Origin: an uncultured Collinsella sp.
GTDB taxonomy: Bacteria > Actinomycetota > Coriobacteriia > Coriobacteriales > Coriobacteriaceae
Direction: 5' to 3'
NCBI GenBank assembly: GCA_900765115.1
Contig: CAAFQK010000110.1
Location: 1 to 36,080, forward strand
DNA length: 36,080 bases
The position numbers and the translations under genes are program-made. The notes under the pieces were generated by a model. The model searched no databases, had not been told where the DNA came from, and saw only the letters and a program-made list of their open reading frames with translations. This document shows positions 15,669 to 23,747 of the stretch, one piece after another. Each line of letters opens with the position of its first letter. The first letter of the stretch is position 1.

Positions 15669-16769
15669 GTGGAATATCTCGAGAACCCGTTTACCCCCAG
15701 TTTTGGTGAGGTTCCCGCCCATCTCGCTGGCAGACAACAGATTATTCGGGATTTGGACCGTGCCTTCTTGAGCCAGCGCAGGCGCCCAGAATTGACCTCG
15801 ATCTTCTCAGGCGCGCGTGGAACCGGTAAAACCGCTCTCATGTCGTCGCTCGCGACAAGGGCGGAATCCCACGGCTGGATAGCCGTAAAGACGACCGCGC
15901 TCCCGGGAATGCTTGAGGAACTCGAGTTCGGGGCGAAACGCGCCGCAGCCCATCTCATCGACCCGTCCAACCACTTCGAAGTCACCGGCCTCGGAATTGC
16001 ACCGCTCGGCAGCATCGAGGTCAATCGTGTCCACGATGCCTCAACCTGGCGTTATCGCATGAGCGACATCATCGACCAGCTCAACGAGGCGGGCACCGGT
16101 CTGCTCGTCACGGTTGACGAGGTGGACCCGACACTCGACGAGATGATTCAGCTCGCAGCGACGTATCAGCACTTTGTGACCGATGGGAAACGCGTCGCCC
16201 TGCTCATGGCGGGACTTCCCAACAACGTCTCGACGTTGCTGAACCACAAGACGGTCTCGTTCCTTCGCCGCGCCCAACAATATCATCTGGGTCGCATTGC
16301 CGACTATGACGTACGCGAGGCCTTGATTCGCACGATCCAGGAAAACGATCGCTTGGCAGATGCTGAGGGAATCGATAGAGCCGTTCGCTCGATCTCTGGT
16401 TTTCCCTTCCTATTGCAACTCGTAGGCTACCGTGCCTGGGATCTCACAAGCGATTCGAAGGAGATCTCGTCACGCGACTTTGACCTGGGAATCAAAATCG
16501 CGCGCGACGAGATGGACAACCGAATCCTCGCGGCAACCTATCGGGAACTCACTGCAGAGGACAAGCGATTCCTCATCGCCATGCTCGATGACGAGGAAGA
16601 GTCCACCACCGCTGACCTTGTCGAGCGCCTTAGGCGTTCGCCGCAGCAGGTCTCCCGCTACCGACGCCGCATGATAGACGCCGGCATCATCGGGGAGCGA
16701 GGACGAGGGCTCGTCGCATTTGAATTGCCATTCTTCCGCGACTATCTCTCCGCTCAGTGCGTGAAATAG
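15669..16769 (+). CDS. AAA/STAND-type ATPase with C-terminal winged helix
   Basis: A 366-residue ATP-binding protein. An N-terminal NPF segment and LAGRQQIIRD precede Walker A GARGTGKT; LLVTVDEVD is Walker B; VALLMAGLP and FLRRAQQ form the sensor region; GFPFLLQLVGYRAWD follows. A C-terminal winged-helix segment (about 300-360; SPQQVSRYRRRMIDAGII) suggests DNA binding. It resembles Orc1/Cdc6-like and ATPase_2-type proteins. A paralogue at 19316-20434 shares AGLP, FLRRAQQ and QLVGY. The start is GTG at 15669, preceded by AAAGGAGAG. The upstream 80 bases are AT-rich compared with the surroundings and probably hold the promoter. The gene lies between two related palindromes. Function unknown. 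Confidence 0.75.
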   Translation: MEYLENPFTPSFGEVPAHLAGRQQIIRDLDRAFLSQRRRPELTSIFSGARGTGKTALMSSLATRAESHGWIAVKTTALPGMLEELEFGAKRAAAHLIDPSNHFEVTGLGIAPLGSIEVNRVHDASTWRYRMSDIIDQLNEAGTGLLVTVDEVDPTLDEMIQLAATYQHFVTDGKRVALLMAGLPNNVSTLLNHKTVSFLRRAQQYHLGRIADYDVREALIRTIQENDRLADAEGIDRAVRSISGFPFLLQLVGYRAWDLTSDSKEISSRDFDLGIKIARDEMDNRILAATYRELTAEDKRFLIAMLDDEEESTTADLVERLRRSPQQVSRYRRRMIDAGIIGERGRGLVAFELPFFRDYLSAQCVK

Positions 16770-16773
16770 GCAT

Positions 16774-16808
16774 CAATGAGGCAAAGGGACTGTCCCTTTG
16801 CCTCATTG
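16774..16808. repeat. REP-like perfect palindrome between the ATPase and UvrA-like genes
   Basis: CAATGAGGCAAAGGGAC pairs perfectly with GTCCCTTTGCCTCATTG around a single central T, 17 bp per arm. It fills the gap between two converging genes and may help end both transcripts, although no strong T-tract follows. Confidence 0.8.
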
Positions 16809-16809
16809 T

Positions 16810-19290
16810 CTATAGGTAGCGGCCAGTAACGCTCTTGGGACAGGCAGCGATATCCGCCGGCGTGCCGGCGCAGACGATTTGCCCGCCGGCGTCGCCACCG
16901 CCCGGGCCCATGTCGATCACATAATCGGCGTTACGGATAAGGTCGAGATCGTGTTCGATCACGATAACCGTGGCGCCCTTGGAAACAAGGCCGTCGAACA
17001 CACTCAGCAACACCTGAACATCGAGCGGATGTAGTCCGATCGTGGGCTCGTCGAATACGAACACGGCATCGTCCTGCACGCGGCCCATCTCGCTCGCGAG
17101 CTTAAGGCGTTGTGCCTCGCCGCCCGAGAGCGCCGGCGTGGGCTCACCGAGCGTGAGATAGCCCAAGCCTAGGTCATGCAAGGTCTGCAAGCGCGCCTGG
17201 ACTTTCTTGAGTCCCACCGTGGCGTCGAGGGCCTCGTCCACACTCATGTCCATGAGCTGCGGCAACGTAAGCAAGCTCCCGTCCTTGCCCTCGCGATGGA
17301 TATGCGAGGCGGCCTCGGCGTAGCGCGAACCACGGCATGCCGGGCAGATGATCTCGACGTCGGGCAAAAACTGCACGTCGAGCGATATCGAGCCCGTGCC
17401 GTCACACGTAGGGCAGCGCAAGGCGCCGGTGTTGTAGCTAAAGGCGCCCGCCTTGTAGCCGGCTGCCTTAGCCTCGGGCGTACGGGCGAAGGCGCGGCGC
17501 AGCTCGTCATGAATGTCGGCATAGGTCGCTACCGTCGAGCGTACGTTGGCGCCGATGGGCGTAGCGTCAATCAGATTTGCGCGGCCAATGCCCTCGGCAT
17601 CGACCCAACGCACGTGCCCCGGCAAGCGCTCGCCAGCTGCCTGCGCCTTAAGTGCAGGAATGAGCGTCTCGAGCACGAGCGTCGTCTTACCCGAACCCGA
17701 AACGCCCGTTACCGCGACAAGGCGGCCGCGCGGGATATCAACCTCGAGCGGCTTGACGGTATGGATGGCATCGGTTGCCATGCGGATATGTCCCTGGTCG
17801 AACATTTCGTCGTCAGTCACCTGCGGACGCAAGCGCTTGAGCTCGGCGCGCAAAAACGGCGCGATACGGCTGCCCTGCGATTGCTCGACCTCGTCTACCG
17901 TACCAGCGGCGATTACACTGCCGCCGCCTGCTCCGGCAACGGGGCCCATCTCGACCAGATAGTCGGCTTCCGCCAGTACGCGCGTATCGTGGTCGACAAC
18001 AACCACGGTGTTGCCGTCATCCACCAGATCGCGCATCACGCCCACCAAGCCGTCGACATTGGCGGGATGTAAGCCGATCGAAGGCTCGTCCAGCACATAG
18101 AGCACGCCCGTCGATCGGTTGCGCACCACGCGGGCGAGCTGAACGCGCTGGCGCTCACCCGTGGAGAGCGTGGCACCAGCGCGGTCGAGTGAAAGGTAAT
18201 CGAGACCCAGGTCGACCAGACGACGGGCCACGCTCAAAAACGAATCGCAGATATCCGTCGCCATGGGCCGCATCTCGGGCGGCAAGGATGCGGGCACCCC
18301 GCGCACCCACTCAACCGCATCGCCAAGCGTCATGGCCGCGGCCTGCGCCAGATTGATACCGCACACCTGGGGCTGGCGCGCAGCCTCGGAGAGACGCGTG
18401 CCGCCGCAATCGCGGCATGCTCCCTCGCGCAAAAAGCGCGCAACGCGTTTGAGGCCCTTGTCGTCCTTAACCTTGGCGAGCGCATTCTCGACGGTATAGA
18501 CGGCGTTGTAATAGGTGAAGTCGAGCGGCGTGGCACCCTCGCCGTTTTTGGGAACGTAGAGAATGTGCTTCTTAACCGCCGGGCCGTGGAACACGATGTC
18601 GCGTTCTTCAGGCGTGAGCTGGTTAAACGGCACATCGGTGCGCACGCCCATCTCGCCAGCCACTTGCTTCATCAGATCCCACATGAGCGTACCCCAGGGA
18701 AGCACCGCGCCCTCGTTGATAGTCTTTGACTCATCGGGCACCAGGCTCGCTTCGTCCACCTCGCGCATGACACCGGTGCCGCCGCAGGTGGGACAGGCAC
18801 CGCCGCTGTTAAAGGCAAGGTCCTCGGCGCTCGGCGCGTAGAACTCGCGACCGCATGCAGGGCACGTGAGCGACAGGCCCGCAGCCACGTTAAGGCTCGG
18901 CTCCACGCGCGCCCCGCAGTGCGGACACACGTGATGGGCGCAACGGCTAAAGAGCAGGCGCAGGCTGTTGTTGAGCTCGGTCATGGTACCAAAGGTCGAG
19001 CGCACGCCCGGCACGCTGGGGCGCTGATGCAATGCGAGCGCCGCCGGTACGTGCAATACCTCATCCACCTGGGCGTGTTCGGCCTGCGTCAGGCGACGTC
19101 GAGTATAGGTGCTGAGCGCTTCCAAGTAGCGGCGCGAACCCTCGGCATAAAGAACCCCCAGTGCCAGCGAACTCTTGCCCGAACCCGATACGCCGGCAAT
19201 ACCCACCAGCTTTCCCAGCGGAATATCGATATCGATGTCTTTGAGGTTATGGACGCGCGCGCCGCGTACCTCGATAGCCTGCGGGCTCAT
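16810..19290 (-). CDS. UvrA-like excinuclease ABC subunit A paralogue (short form)
   Basis: An 826-residue UvrA relative with two ABC ATPase modules. The first has GVSGSGKS (33-40), an LSTGERQRVQLARV signature and VLDEPSIGLHP; the second has GVSGSGKT, LSGGEAQRLKLASEM and VFDEPTIGLHP. Zinc-finger cysteine pairs are at CPHCG/CPACG, CPTCGGTG, CRDCGG, and CPTCDGTG/CPACRG. Canonical UvrA is about 940 residues, so this is probably a UvrA2/class III type linked to drug or lesion tolerance rather than the main repair UvrA. Start: ATG 19290 gives the usual UvrA N-terminus; GTG 19305 (after AGTAGGG) and ATG 19323 are alternatives. The upstream ATPase stop lies 25 nt before the chosen start, so they form one operon. 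Confidence 0.8.
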   Translation of the reverse strand: MSPQAIEVRGARVHNLKDIDIDIPLGKLVGIAGVSGSGKSSLALGVLYAEGSRRYLEALSTYTRRRLTQAEHAQVDEVLHVPAALALHQRPSVPGVRSTFGTMTELNNSLRLLFSRCAHHVCPHCGARVEPSLNVAAGLSLTCPACGREFYAPSAEDLAFNSGGACPTCGGTGVMREVDEASLVPDESKTINEGAVLPWGTLMWDLMKQVAGEMGVRTDVPFNQLTPEERDIVFHGPAVKKHILYVPKNGEGATPLDFTYYNAVYTVENALAKVKDDKGLKRVARFLREGACRDCGGTRLSEAARQPQVCGINLAQAAAMTLGDAVEWVRGVPASLPPEMRPMATDICDSFLSVARRLVDLGLDYLSLDRAGATLSTGERQRVQLARVVRNRSTGVLYVLDEPSIGLHPANVDGLVGVMRDLVDDGNTVVVVDHDTRVLAEADYLVEMGPVAGAGGGSVIAAGTVDEVEQSQGSRIAPFLRAELKRLRPQVTDDEMFDQGHIRMATDAIHTVKPLEVDIPRGRLVAVTGVSGSGKTTLVLETLIPALKAQAAGERLPGHVRWVDAEGIGRANLIDATPIGANVRSTVATYADIHDELRRAFARTPEAKAAGYKAGAFSYNTGALRCPTCDGTGSISLDVQFLPDVEIICPACRGSRYAEAASHIHREGKDGSLLTLPQLMDMSVDEALDATVGLKKVQARLQTLHDLGLGYLTLGEPTPALSGGEAQRLKLASEMGRVQDDAVFVFDEPTIGLHPLDVQVLLSVFDGLVSKGATVIVIEHDLDLIRNADYVIDMGPGGGDAGGQIVCAGTPADIAACPKSVTGRYL

Positions 19291-19315
19291 CTTCTGTTCC
19301 GTCACCTTTATCACC

Positions 19316-20434
19316 CTACTCATGCCATAAAACTCGATCGCGAACGTACGCGCCCAGCATGGGCACGGTAAATCGGACGAGGCCGTATCCGGCAGCCTCG
19401 ATGACACGCTCGCGAATCAGGCTTGCGCGATATTTGCTCGCCCAGCTCTGGGTGCGATCGCAGCGCTCAATGATATCCGCCATGCGAGTCGGTTTGCCCT
19501 CGTCAACCGCCATGGCCTCGATAAAAAGGCGCTGTGGACTGCGCAGCCCGTAATATAGAGGCGCGTCAACCGCTTCGTAGAACTCGGAGACGGCATCCGC
19601 ATGGCCATCCTCGACATCGTGCCTTTCGATGACTTGCGAGCCACGCCGGACAGCAGAGCGCCACATGTAATAGCCCACCAGCTGAACCATATAGGGATGC
19701 CCCATGCTCTTGTGTGCCGCAAGATCCGCCGTCCCCGCGTCAACGTAAAGACCAGCGTTTTTGACCGTCTGGATATATGAATCGCGCACCTTGGGCAAAG
19801 AAATCGCCCCCAGCGTACGCTGCTGGGCACGCCGCAAAAACGTCACGCTCGGCTCTTCGAGCAGATCGTCAACCATACTGGGTAAGCCGGCAAACACCAG
19901 CGCAAGACCGCGCTGGTCGCTATCGGACAAGCCCGTGGCATCCTGGTCTCCGAGCACCTGCTGATAGAGAACGGCAAGGGCCGCCAGCTCCTCGATAGAC
20001 GCCGATTGTGCCTCGTCAATCGCAAACAGCATGCCTTTGCCTGGATCGAGCTTCTTAAGGCGCTCGTTGACCAGCCCGCGCAGCGTTTCACCCTTTGCAC
20101 GCGCCGCCTCGACCGACATGCGCCCGAATGATGGACTGAGTTCCATTGACGTCACAACGGGTTTATTCGAGCGAAGTGCATCGGCCAAGCGGTCGCATAA
20201 GCCAAGCGAAGCGGAATCGGAGACAACCGCCCATCCGCGCTCATTGGCTAGACGTTGCAGCTCCCGCAGGAGAACCGTCTTGCCGCAACCGCGGTTTCCC
20301 GTAATGAGTATGAGCCTGCCCGGCGCTCCGGCGCCGTTATCGAGCCCTTCCTCGAAATCTTCGATGACCGACTCGCGACCGATGAGTATCGGAGGCCGCT
20401 TGCCAGCCGTGGGCTTAAAGGGATTTGGATTCAT
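19316..20434 (-). CDS. AAA/STAND-type ATPase, paralogue of the 15.7-kb ATPase
   Basis: A 372-residue ATP-binding protein that begins NPFKPTAGKRPPILIGRE and has Walker A GNRGCGKT, Walker B LFAIDEAQ, VFAGLP, SVTFLRRAQQ and HPYMVQLVGYYMW. A winged helix lies in the last 80 residues (ADIIERCDRTQSWASKYRAS). The order of motifs matches the ATPase at 15669-16769, although overall identity looks low. Stand-alone members of this type are common in gut Actinobacteria and have no assigned function. It is followed after 25 nt by the UvrA-like gene, so a DNA-related role is a reasonable inference. A promoter with two direct repeats lies upstream. Confidence 0.75.
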   Translation of the reverse strand: MNPNPFKPTAGKRPPILIGRESVIEDFEEGLDNGAGAPGRLILITGNRGCGKTVLLRELQRLANERGWAVVSDSASLGLCDRLADALRSNKPVVTSMELSPSFGRMSVEAARAKGETLRGLVNERLKKLDPGKGMLFAIDEAQSASIEELAALAVLYQQVLGDQDATGLSDSDQRGLALVFAGLPSMVDDLLEEPSVTFLRRAQQRTLGAISLPKVRDSYIQTVKNAGLYVDAGTADLAAHKSMGHPYMVQLVGYYMWRSAVRRGSQVIERHDVEDGHADAVSEFYEAVDAPLYYGLRSPQRLFIEAMAVDEGKPTRMADIIERCDRTQSWASKYRASLIRERVIEAAGYGLVRFTVPMLGAYVRDRVLWHE

Positions 20435-20467
20435 GTCGGCCTCCTCGGATTGGCAAACCTTGGCAAT

Positions 20468-20498
20468 AGTTATACCAACTTGTACCGAGTTATACCAA
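20468..20498 (-). promoter_or_regulatory. promoter with paired direct repeats upstream of the ATPase-uvrA-like operon
   Basis: On the minus strand TTGGTATAACT occurs twice, 20 nt apart. The first copy supplies TTGGTA as a -35 and the second TATAAC as a -10, with an 18-nt spacer. The predicted start of transcription is about 28 nt before the ATG. The repeats may also bind a regulator. Confidence 0.5.
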
Positions 20499-20501
20499 TA
20501 G

Positions 20502-20534
20502 CATGTGACAAAGGAACTGTCCCTTTGTCACATG
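20502..20534. repeat. REP-like palindrome overlapping the 3' end of the TetM-like gene
   Basis: CATGTGACAAAGGAAC pairs with GTCCCTTTGTCACATG around one central T, with a single mismatch. The stop codon and the last two residues (HM) of the TetM-like protein lie inside it. Confidence 0.8.
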
Positions 20535-22531
20535 TGGCCGAAAAACTCGGCGTCTGCTGCTCGCCAGGGGCGAAAGGTGGCGGGATCGACCTTTACGTGC
20601 GCCGTGGCGGGGACGTCGTGCCACTTGACGGTGTAGCCGGCGCCATGAGAGCAGAAGACCGAGTCGGGCGTATTGGGCAGATCGGCCTCGGGCTTATAGG
20701 CGGCCGCCTCAATTACGCGCTCAGCATCATGACAGGGCGCGTGGCCGGCAAACTCCAGGTACAGATGCCCGCGGCCACTCGTATAGGCAGCCACCTCCAG
20801 CGCGTAATCCTGCACTTCGGATGCCGGCACGCGGCCCATGAGCTTGGCGCGGTCTCCCGCCATCGTCGGCGGCTCGTACTCGGCACCCATACGCGTAGCA
20901 TCCGAAAGCGCCCGGCCCACACACTCCCCCGGCACCTCGAGCTCAAAGTGGTACCACGGCTCCAACAGCACCGCCGCGCCCGCCTCACGCGCCTGCATGA
21001 ACCCCTGGCGAATCGCGCGGTACGTGGCCTGGCGAAAATCGCCGCCCTCGGTGTGTTTGGCATGCGCACGGCCGCCCGTGAGCGTAATGCGCACATCGGT
21101 GACGGGCGAGCCAGTCAGCACGCCCAGGTGATCGCGCTCCATGGCGTTGGTGAGCGCCAGACGCTGCCAGTTCAAGTCGAGCTCGTCAGTCGAGGTCACG
21201 GTGCCAAATTGCACGCCCGAGCCCGCCGGTAACGGCTCCAAACGCAGATGTACCTCGGCATAGTGGCGCAGCGGCTCAAAGTGGCCCACGCCCTCGACCG
21301 GCTGCGAAATAGTCTCCTTATAGAGAATGCCGCCGGGCTCAAACGCAATCGAAAGGCCAAAACGATCTGCCAACACCCGCTGCACGACCTCGAGTTGCAC
21401 GGCGCCCATCAGCTGCAGGTGAATCTGCTCCAGATGAGTATTCCAGCTTACGCCGAGCATAGGATCTTCGTCCGCTAACTCTGTCAGTGCTTTGAACACC
21501 GCGTGGACATCGTGTTCGCCCGGAAGCACCGTATAGGTGAGAACCGGCGCAATGACAGGCGCATCGCCCGCGGGCTCCGCACCCAGGGCGTCCCCTGGGC
21601 GAACGTGCGCAAGACCCGTCACGGCACAAATACCGCCAGCGGCAACTTCTTGGGCAAGCTCATACTTCTCGCCGTTATAGATGCGCACCTGATCGACCTT
21701 CTGCTCCCATGCCTCGGCACCGGAACGTCCGCTAATCATCTGCTTGGCATGCAGCATGCCGCCCGTCACCTTGACCCAGGCAAGACGCTCGCCACGCTCT
21801 CCACGACTCACGCGGTAGACACGCGCGGCGAACTCCTGGGGCCATGTTCGCTCGCGCATCAGAGCACATATGCCGTCGAGCAGCTCTGCCACACCTTGGT
21901 CCTTGAGCGCCGATCCCGCAAAGCAGGGAAACAATTTGCGCTCGGCAACCATGCGTGACAGCATTGCGACAGAAAGCTCACCCGCCTCAAGAAACTCCTC
22001 GAGCGCCGCCTCGTCCAACGCAGCAGCGTCCTCCTGAACGGAGCCGCCCGCCAGCAGTTCGCTGGCATCCAGGCAGCCCTCGGAAAGACGTTGCCCAAGT
22101 TGTGCCAGCAAAACATCGCGGCCGGGATTCTCCAAATCGATTTTGTTGATATAGATGAACGTCGGGATGTCATAGCGTGCAAGCAGGCGCCACAGGGTTT
22201 CGGTGTGCCCCTGCACGCCGTCGTTGGCGCCCACAACTAAAATCGCGTAGTCCAGCGCGCGCAATGTGCGCTCCGCCTCGGCCGAAAAATCGACATGCCC
22301 CGGTGCATCCACGAGCATGACGTGGGTATCGCCATGGTCGAGTACGGCCTGCGACGAGAAAATCGTGATGCCACGCTCGCGCTCGATCGCGTCAGTGTCC
22401 AGATGCGAATCACCATCGTCCACGCGGCCGCGCTTGCGAATGCGACCCGCGTTGAACAGCATGGCCTCGGCCAGCGTGGTCTTGCCGGCATCGACATGCG
22501 CCACAATTCCAACGACCGCTTGCTTCGACAT
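20528..22531 (-). CDS. TetM/TetW-family ribosomal-protection-type translational GTPase
   Basis: A 667-residue EF-G-like GTPase. G1 is AHVDAGKT (11-18), G2 lies in RERGITIFSS, G3 is DAPGHVDF, and G4 is NKID in YINKID. Domain II, the EF-G domain III-V order and a TetM-like domain IV follow. The closest types are the tetracycline ribosomal protection proteins (TetM is 639 residues), but divergence in the C-terminal half is large. Chromosomal homologues without proven resistance are common in Clostridia and Coriobacteriia, so a resistance phenotype should not be assumed. The start follows AGAGGAGAG. The gene is terminated inside a REP-like palindrome. Confidence 0.8.
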   Translation of the reverse strand: MSKQAVVGIVAHVDAGKTTLAEAMLFNAGRIRKRGRVDDGDSHLDTDAIERERGITIFSSQAVLDHGDTHVMLVDAPGHVDFSAEAERTLRALDYAILVVGANDGVQGHTETLWRLLARYDIPTFIYINKIDLENPGRDVLLAQLGQRLSEGCLDASELLAGGSVQEDAAALDEAALEEFLEAGELSVAMLSRMVAERKLFPCFAGSALKDQGVAELLDGICALMRERTWPQEFAARVYRVSRGERGERLAWVKVTGGMLHAKQMISGRSGAEAWEQKVDQVRIYNGEKYELAQEVAAGGICAVTGLAHVRPGDALGAEPAGDAPVIAPVLTYTVLPGEHDVHAVFKALTELADEDPMLGVSWNTHLEQIHLQLMGAVQLEVVQRVLADRFGLSIAFEPGGILYKETISQPVEGVGHFEPLRHYAEVHLRLEPLPAGSGVQFGTVTSTDELDLNWQRLALTNAMERDHLGVLTGSPVTDVRITLTGGRAHAKHTEGGDFRQATYRAIRQGFMQAREAGAAVLLEPWYHFELEVPGECVGRALSDATRMGAEYEPPTMAGDRAKLMGRVPASEVQDYALEVAAYTSGRGHLYLEFAGHAPCHDAERVIEAAAYKPEADLPNTPDSVFCSHGAGYTVKWHDVPATAHVKVDPATFRPWRAADAEFFGHM

Positions 22532-22605
22532 GGCTCTCCTCTTATTGCAAGCCCATCGCACGCGGCAACGGGCATCCTCGTTCCACACTGGATGATACAA
22601 TTTAC

Positions 22606-22716
22606 GGGCCGGCGGGCGAAGCGGGCCCTATCCCCCGACCGAGCTCATCGCCCCGCGTTGCCGCGCGGCGATTTTCGTAGGTTCGCGCCTTGCGAAAGCC
22701 GGCACCTCCCTTTTTT
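22606..22716 (+). ncRNA. candidate structured RNA upstream of the TetM-like gene
   Basis: This fills most of a 305-nt stretch without genes. An extended -10 (TGATACAAT, 22593-22601) would start a plus-strand transcript near 22607. GCCGGC at 22608-22613 can pair with GCCGGC at 22698-22703. An internal hairpin, ATCGCCCCGCG with CGCGCGGCGAT, has 10 of 11 pairs. T6 follows at 22711-22716. No known RNA family is recognised: the SRP, tmRNA and RNase P signatures are absent. It could equally be a GC-rich leader on the opposite strand. Confidence 0.2.
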
Positions 22717-22776
22717 GTCTGCCCGGGGTCATCTGGGACGGTAGCAACGCGAGCCCCACAACAACGCGTTTTACCA

Positions 22777-22802
22777 AAAATGGCCCCACTCGGGGCCATT
22801 TT
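22777..22802. terminator. bidirectional terminator after the GNAT gene
   Basis: AAAATGGCCCC pairs with GGGGCCATTTT around a 4-nt loop. On the minus strand, TTTTT follows, matching the end of the GNAT gene; on the plus strand it is followed by TTTTCATTT. Confidence 0.8.
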
Positions 22803-22836
22803 CATTTCGGTGAAACGCTGGTATGTGACTCGGCCT

Positions 22837-23328
22837 TTATGCCTCGCGCAGCCAATCAAACGCGACGCGCGGCGTACCGTCCGACACATATACGATACCG
22901 GCGCGCTTAAACCCGGCCTTGGCGATGGCTCCCTGCATGGGCAGGTTGTCCTGATGCGTGTCGATGCGCAGGTGATCGGCACGCTCCTTGGCAAAGGCAA
23001 ACATCGCAGCCGCGATACCGTGCACGGTGCCATCGGACGCCACACGGTGCAGCACGGCGTACGGAGTGTCGCTGCGCCATTGACCATCCTCAATTACGTC
23101 ATAGCACTCGTCCGGGCCGGGCAAAAAGGCAAACGTCGCCACCACGCGGCCATCGACTTCGCACACATAGCTGCCACCGGCGGCGATATCGGCAGCCAGT
23201 TGCTCGGCAGAAGGCGTGCCCTCGGGCCACTGTGTGGCGTTGCCATGCGCGCGCATAAAGGCGCGGGCCGCGTCATAGATAGCCATGACAGCGGGAATGT
23301 CGGTATCGAGGGTTTTTCTGATCATCAC
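22837..23328 (-). CDS. GNAT-family N-acetyltransferase
   Basis: A 163-residue acetyltransferase of the Gcn5 fold. IRKTLDTDIPAVMAIYDAAR is the N-terminal strand-helix, VVATFAFLPG the central strand pair, LHRVASDGTVHGIAAAMF the acetyl-CoA segment (a relaxed form of the Q/RxxGxG/A motif), and NLPMQGAIAKAGFKRAG the family C-terminal helix. The substrate is unknown; small-molecule or ribosomal-protein acetylation are both possible. Two adjacent ATG codons are available at the start. It diverges from the small CxxC protein gene, with a 9-bp inverted repeat between. Confidence 0.8.
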   Translation of the reverse strand: MMIRKTLDTDIPAVMAIYDAARAFMRAHGNATQWPEGTPSAEQLAADIAAGGSYVCEVDGRVVATFAFLPGPDECYDVIEDGQWRSDTPYAVLHRVASDGTVHGIAAAMFAFAKERADHLRIDTHQDNLPMQGAIAKAGFKRAGIVYVSDGTPRVAFDWLREA

Positions 23329-23346
23329 GCGGCGACCTCACGTTTA

Positions 23347-23378
23347 TTGGTATCACTTTGATTGAGCAATGATACCAA
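23347..23378. promoter_or_regulatory. inverted repeat in the divergent GNAT / small-protein promoter region
   Basis: TTGGTATCA and TGATACCAA are perfect 9-bp arms around 14 nt. It lies centrally between two divergent start codons (23328 and 23397), so it may be a shared operator or a pair of opposed -35 elements. TTGGTAT also opens the repeats at 20468-20498. Confidence 0.5.
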
Positions 23379-23396
23379 CGTTTGGAGAGGGGCGCG

Positions 23397-23699
23397 ATGC
23401 AGATGGGGAGCAAAAAGCGAGCCGCCTGGTCAAAAGCAAAAAGCGAGTTTTTGAGCACTGCCACCGGCGGCGATATGAGCGACCTGTTTGCACGCGAGGA
23501 CGAGCGCCGCGACGCCCTGGACGCCGAGCGCGATGAGGCCTGGCGCTACAAGTCGTGCGAGCGCAAAAACCGTTACGACACGCGCGCCGAGGCCGAGGCC
23601 GTTATGGCCGACTGCGAAAACCGCGGGCGGCGCGGTTTGGCCTGCTACAAATGCGAATACTGCGGCGGATGGCACCTGACGTCGCACCCTTGGAAATAG
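23397..23699 (+). CDS. small hypothetical protein with CxxCxxC-H zinc-binding tail
   Basis: A 100-residue soluble, very charged protein. The first half is a Lys/Glu/Arg-rich helix. The C-terminal half carries SCERKNRY, an alanine-rich helix and then CYKCEYCGGWHLTS, where C83, C86, C89 and H93 look like a metal site. Small proteins with a similar C-terminal CxYCGGWHLT pattern occur in actinobacterial and phage genomes, without assigned function. The start is at ATG 23397, with GGAGAGG 6 nt upstream. Zinc binding and a nucleic-acid role are inferences only. Confidence 0.7.
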   Translation: MQMGSKKRAAWSKAKSEFLSTATGGDMSDLFAREDERRDALDAERDEAWRYKSCERKNRYDTRAEAEAVMADCENRGRRGLACYKCEYCGGWHLTSHPWK

Positions 23700-23747
23700 G
23701 CGCCGCATCGGCACGGCATTGACGGAGCGCCAGCCATCGCACGCAAG

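Noticed and set aside
15546..16808. Transposon with the ATPase as cargo and the two palindromes as terminal repeats
   Set aside because: The palindromes share only part of their arms, similar ones lie at many unrelated gene ends, and no transposase or target duplication is seen.
20528..22531. Mobile tetracycline-resistance transposon
   Set aside because: No integrase, conjugation gene or transposon end is near, and base composition equals that of the neighbours.
22606..22716. SRP, tmRNA, 6S or RNase P RNA gene
   Set aside because: The conserved cores of these RNAs, such as the GGAAGGAAGCAGCC-like SRP loop, were not found, so it is left as a low-confidence candidate only.
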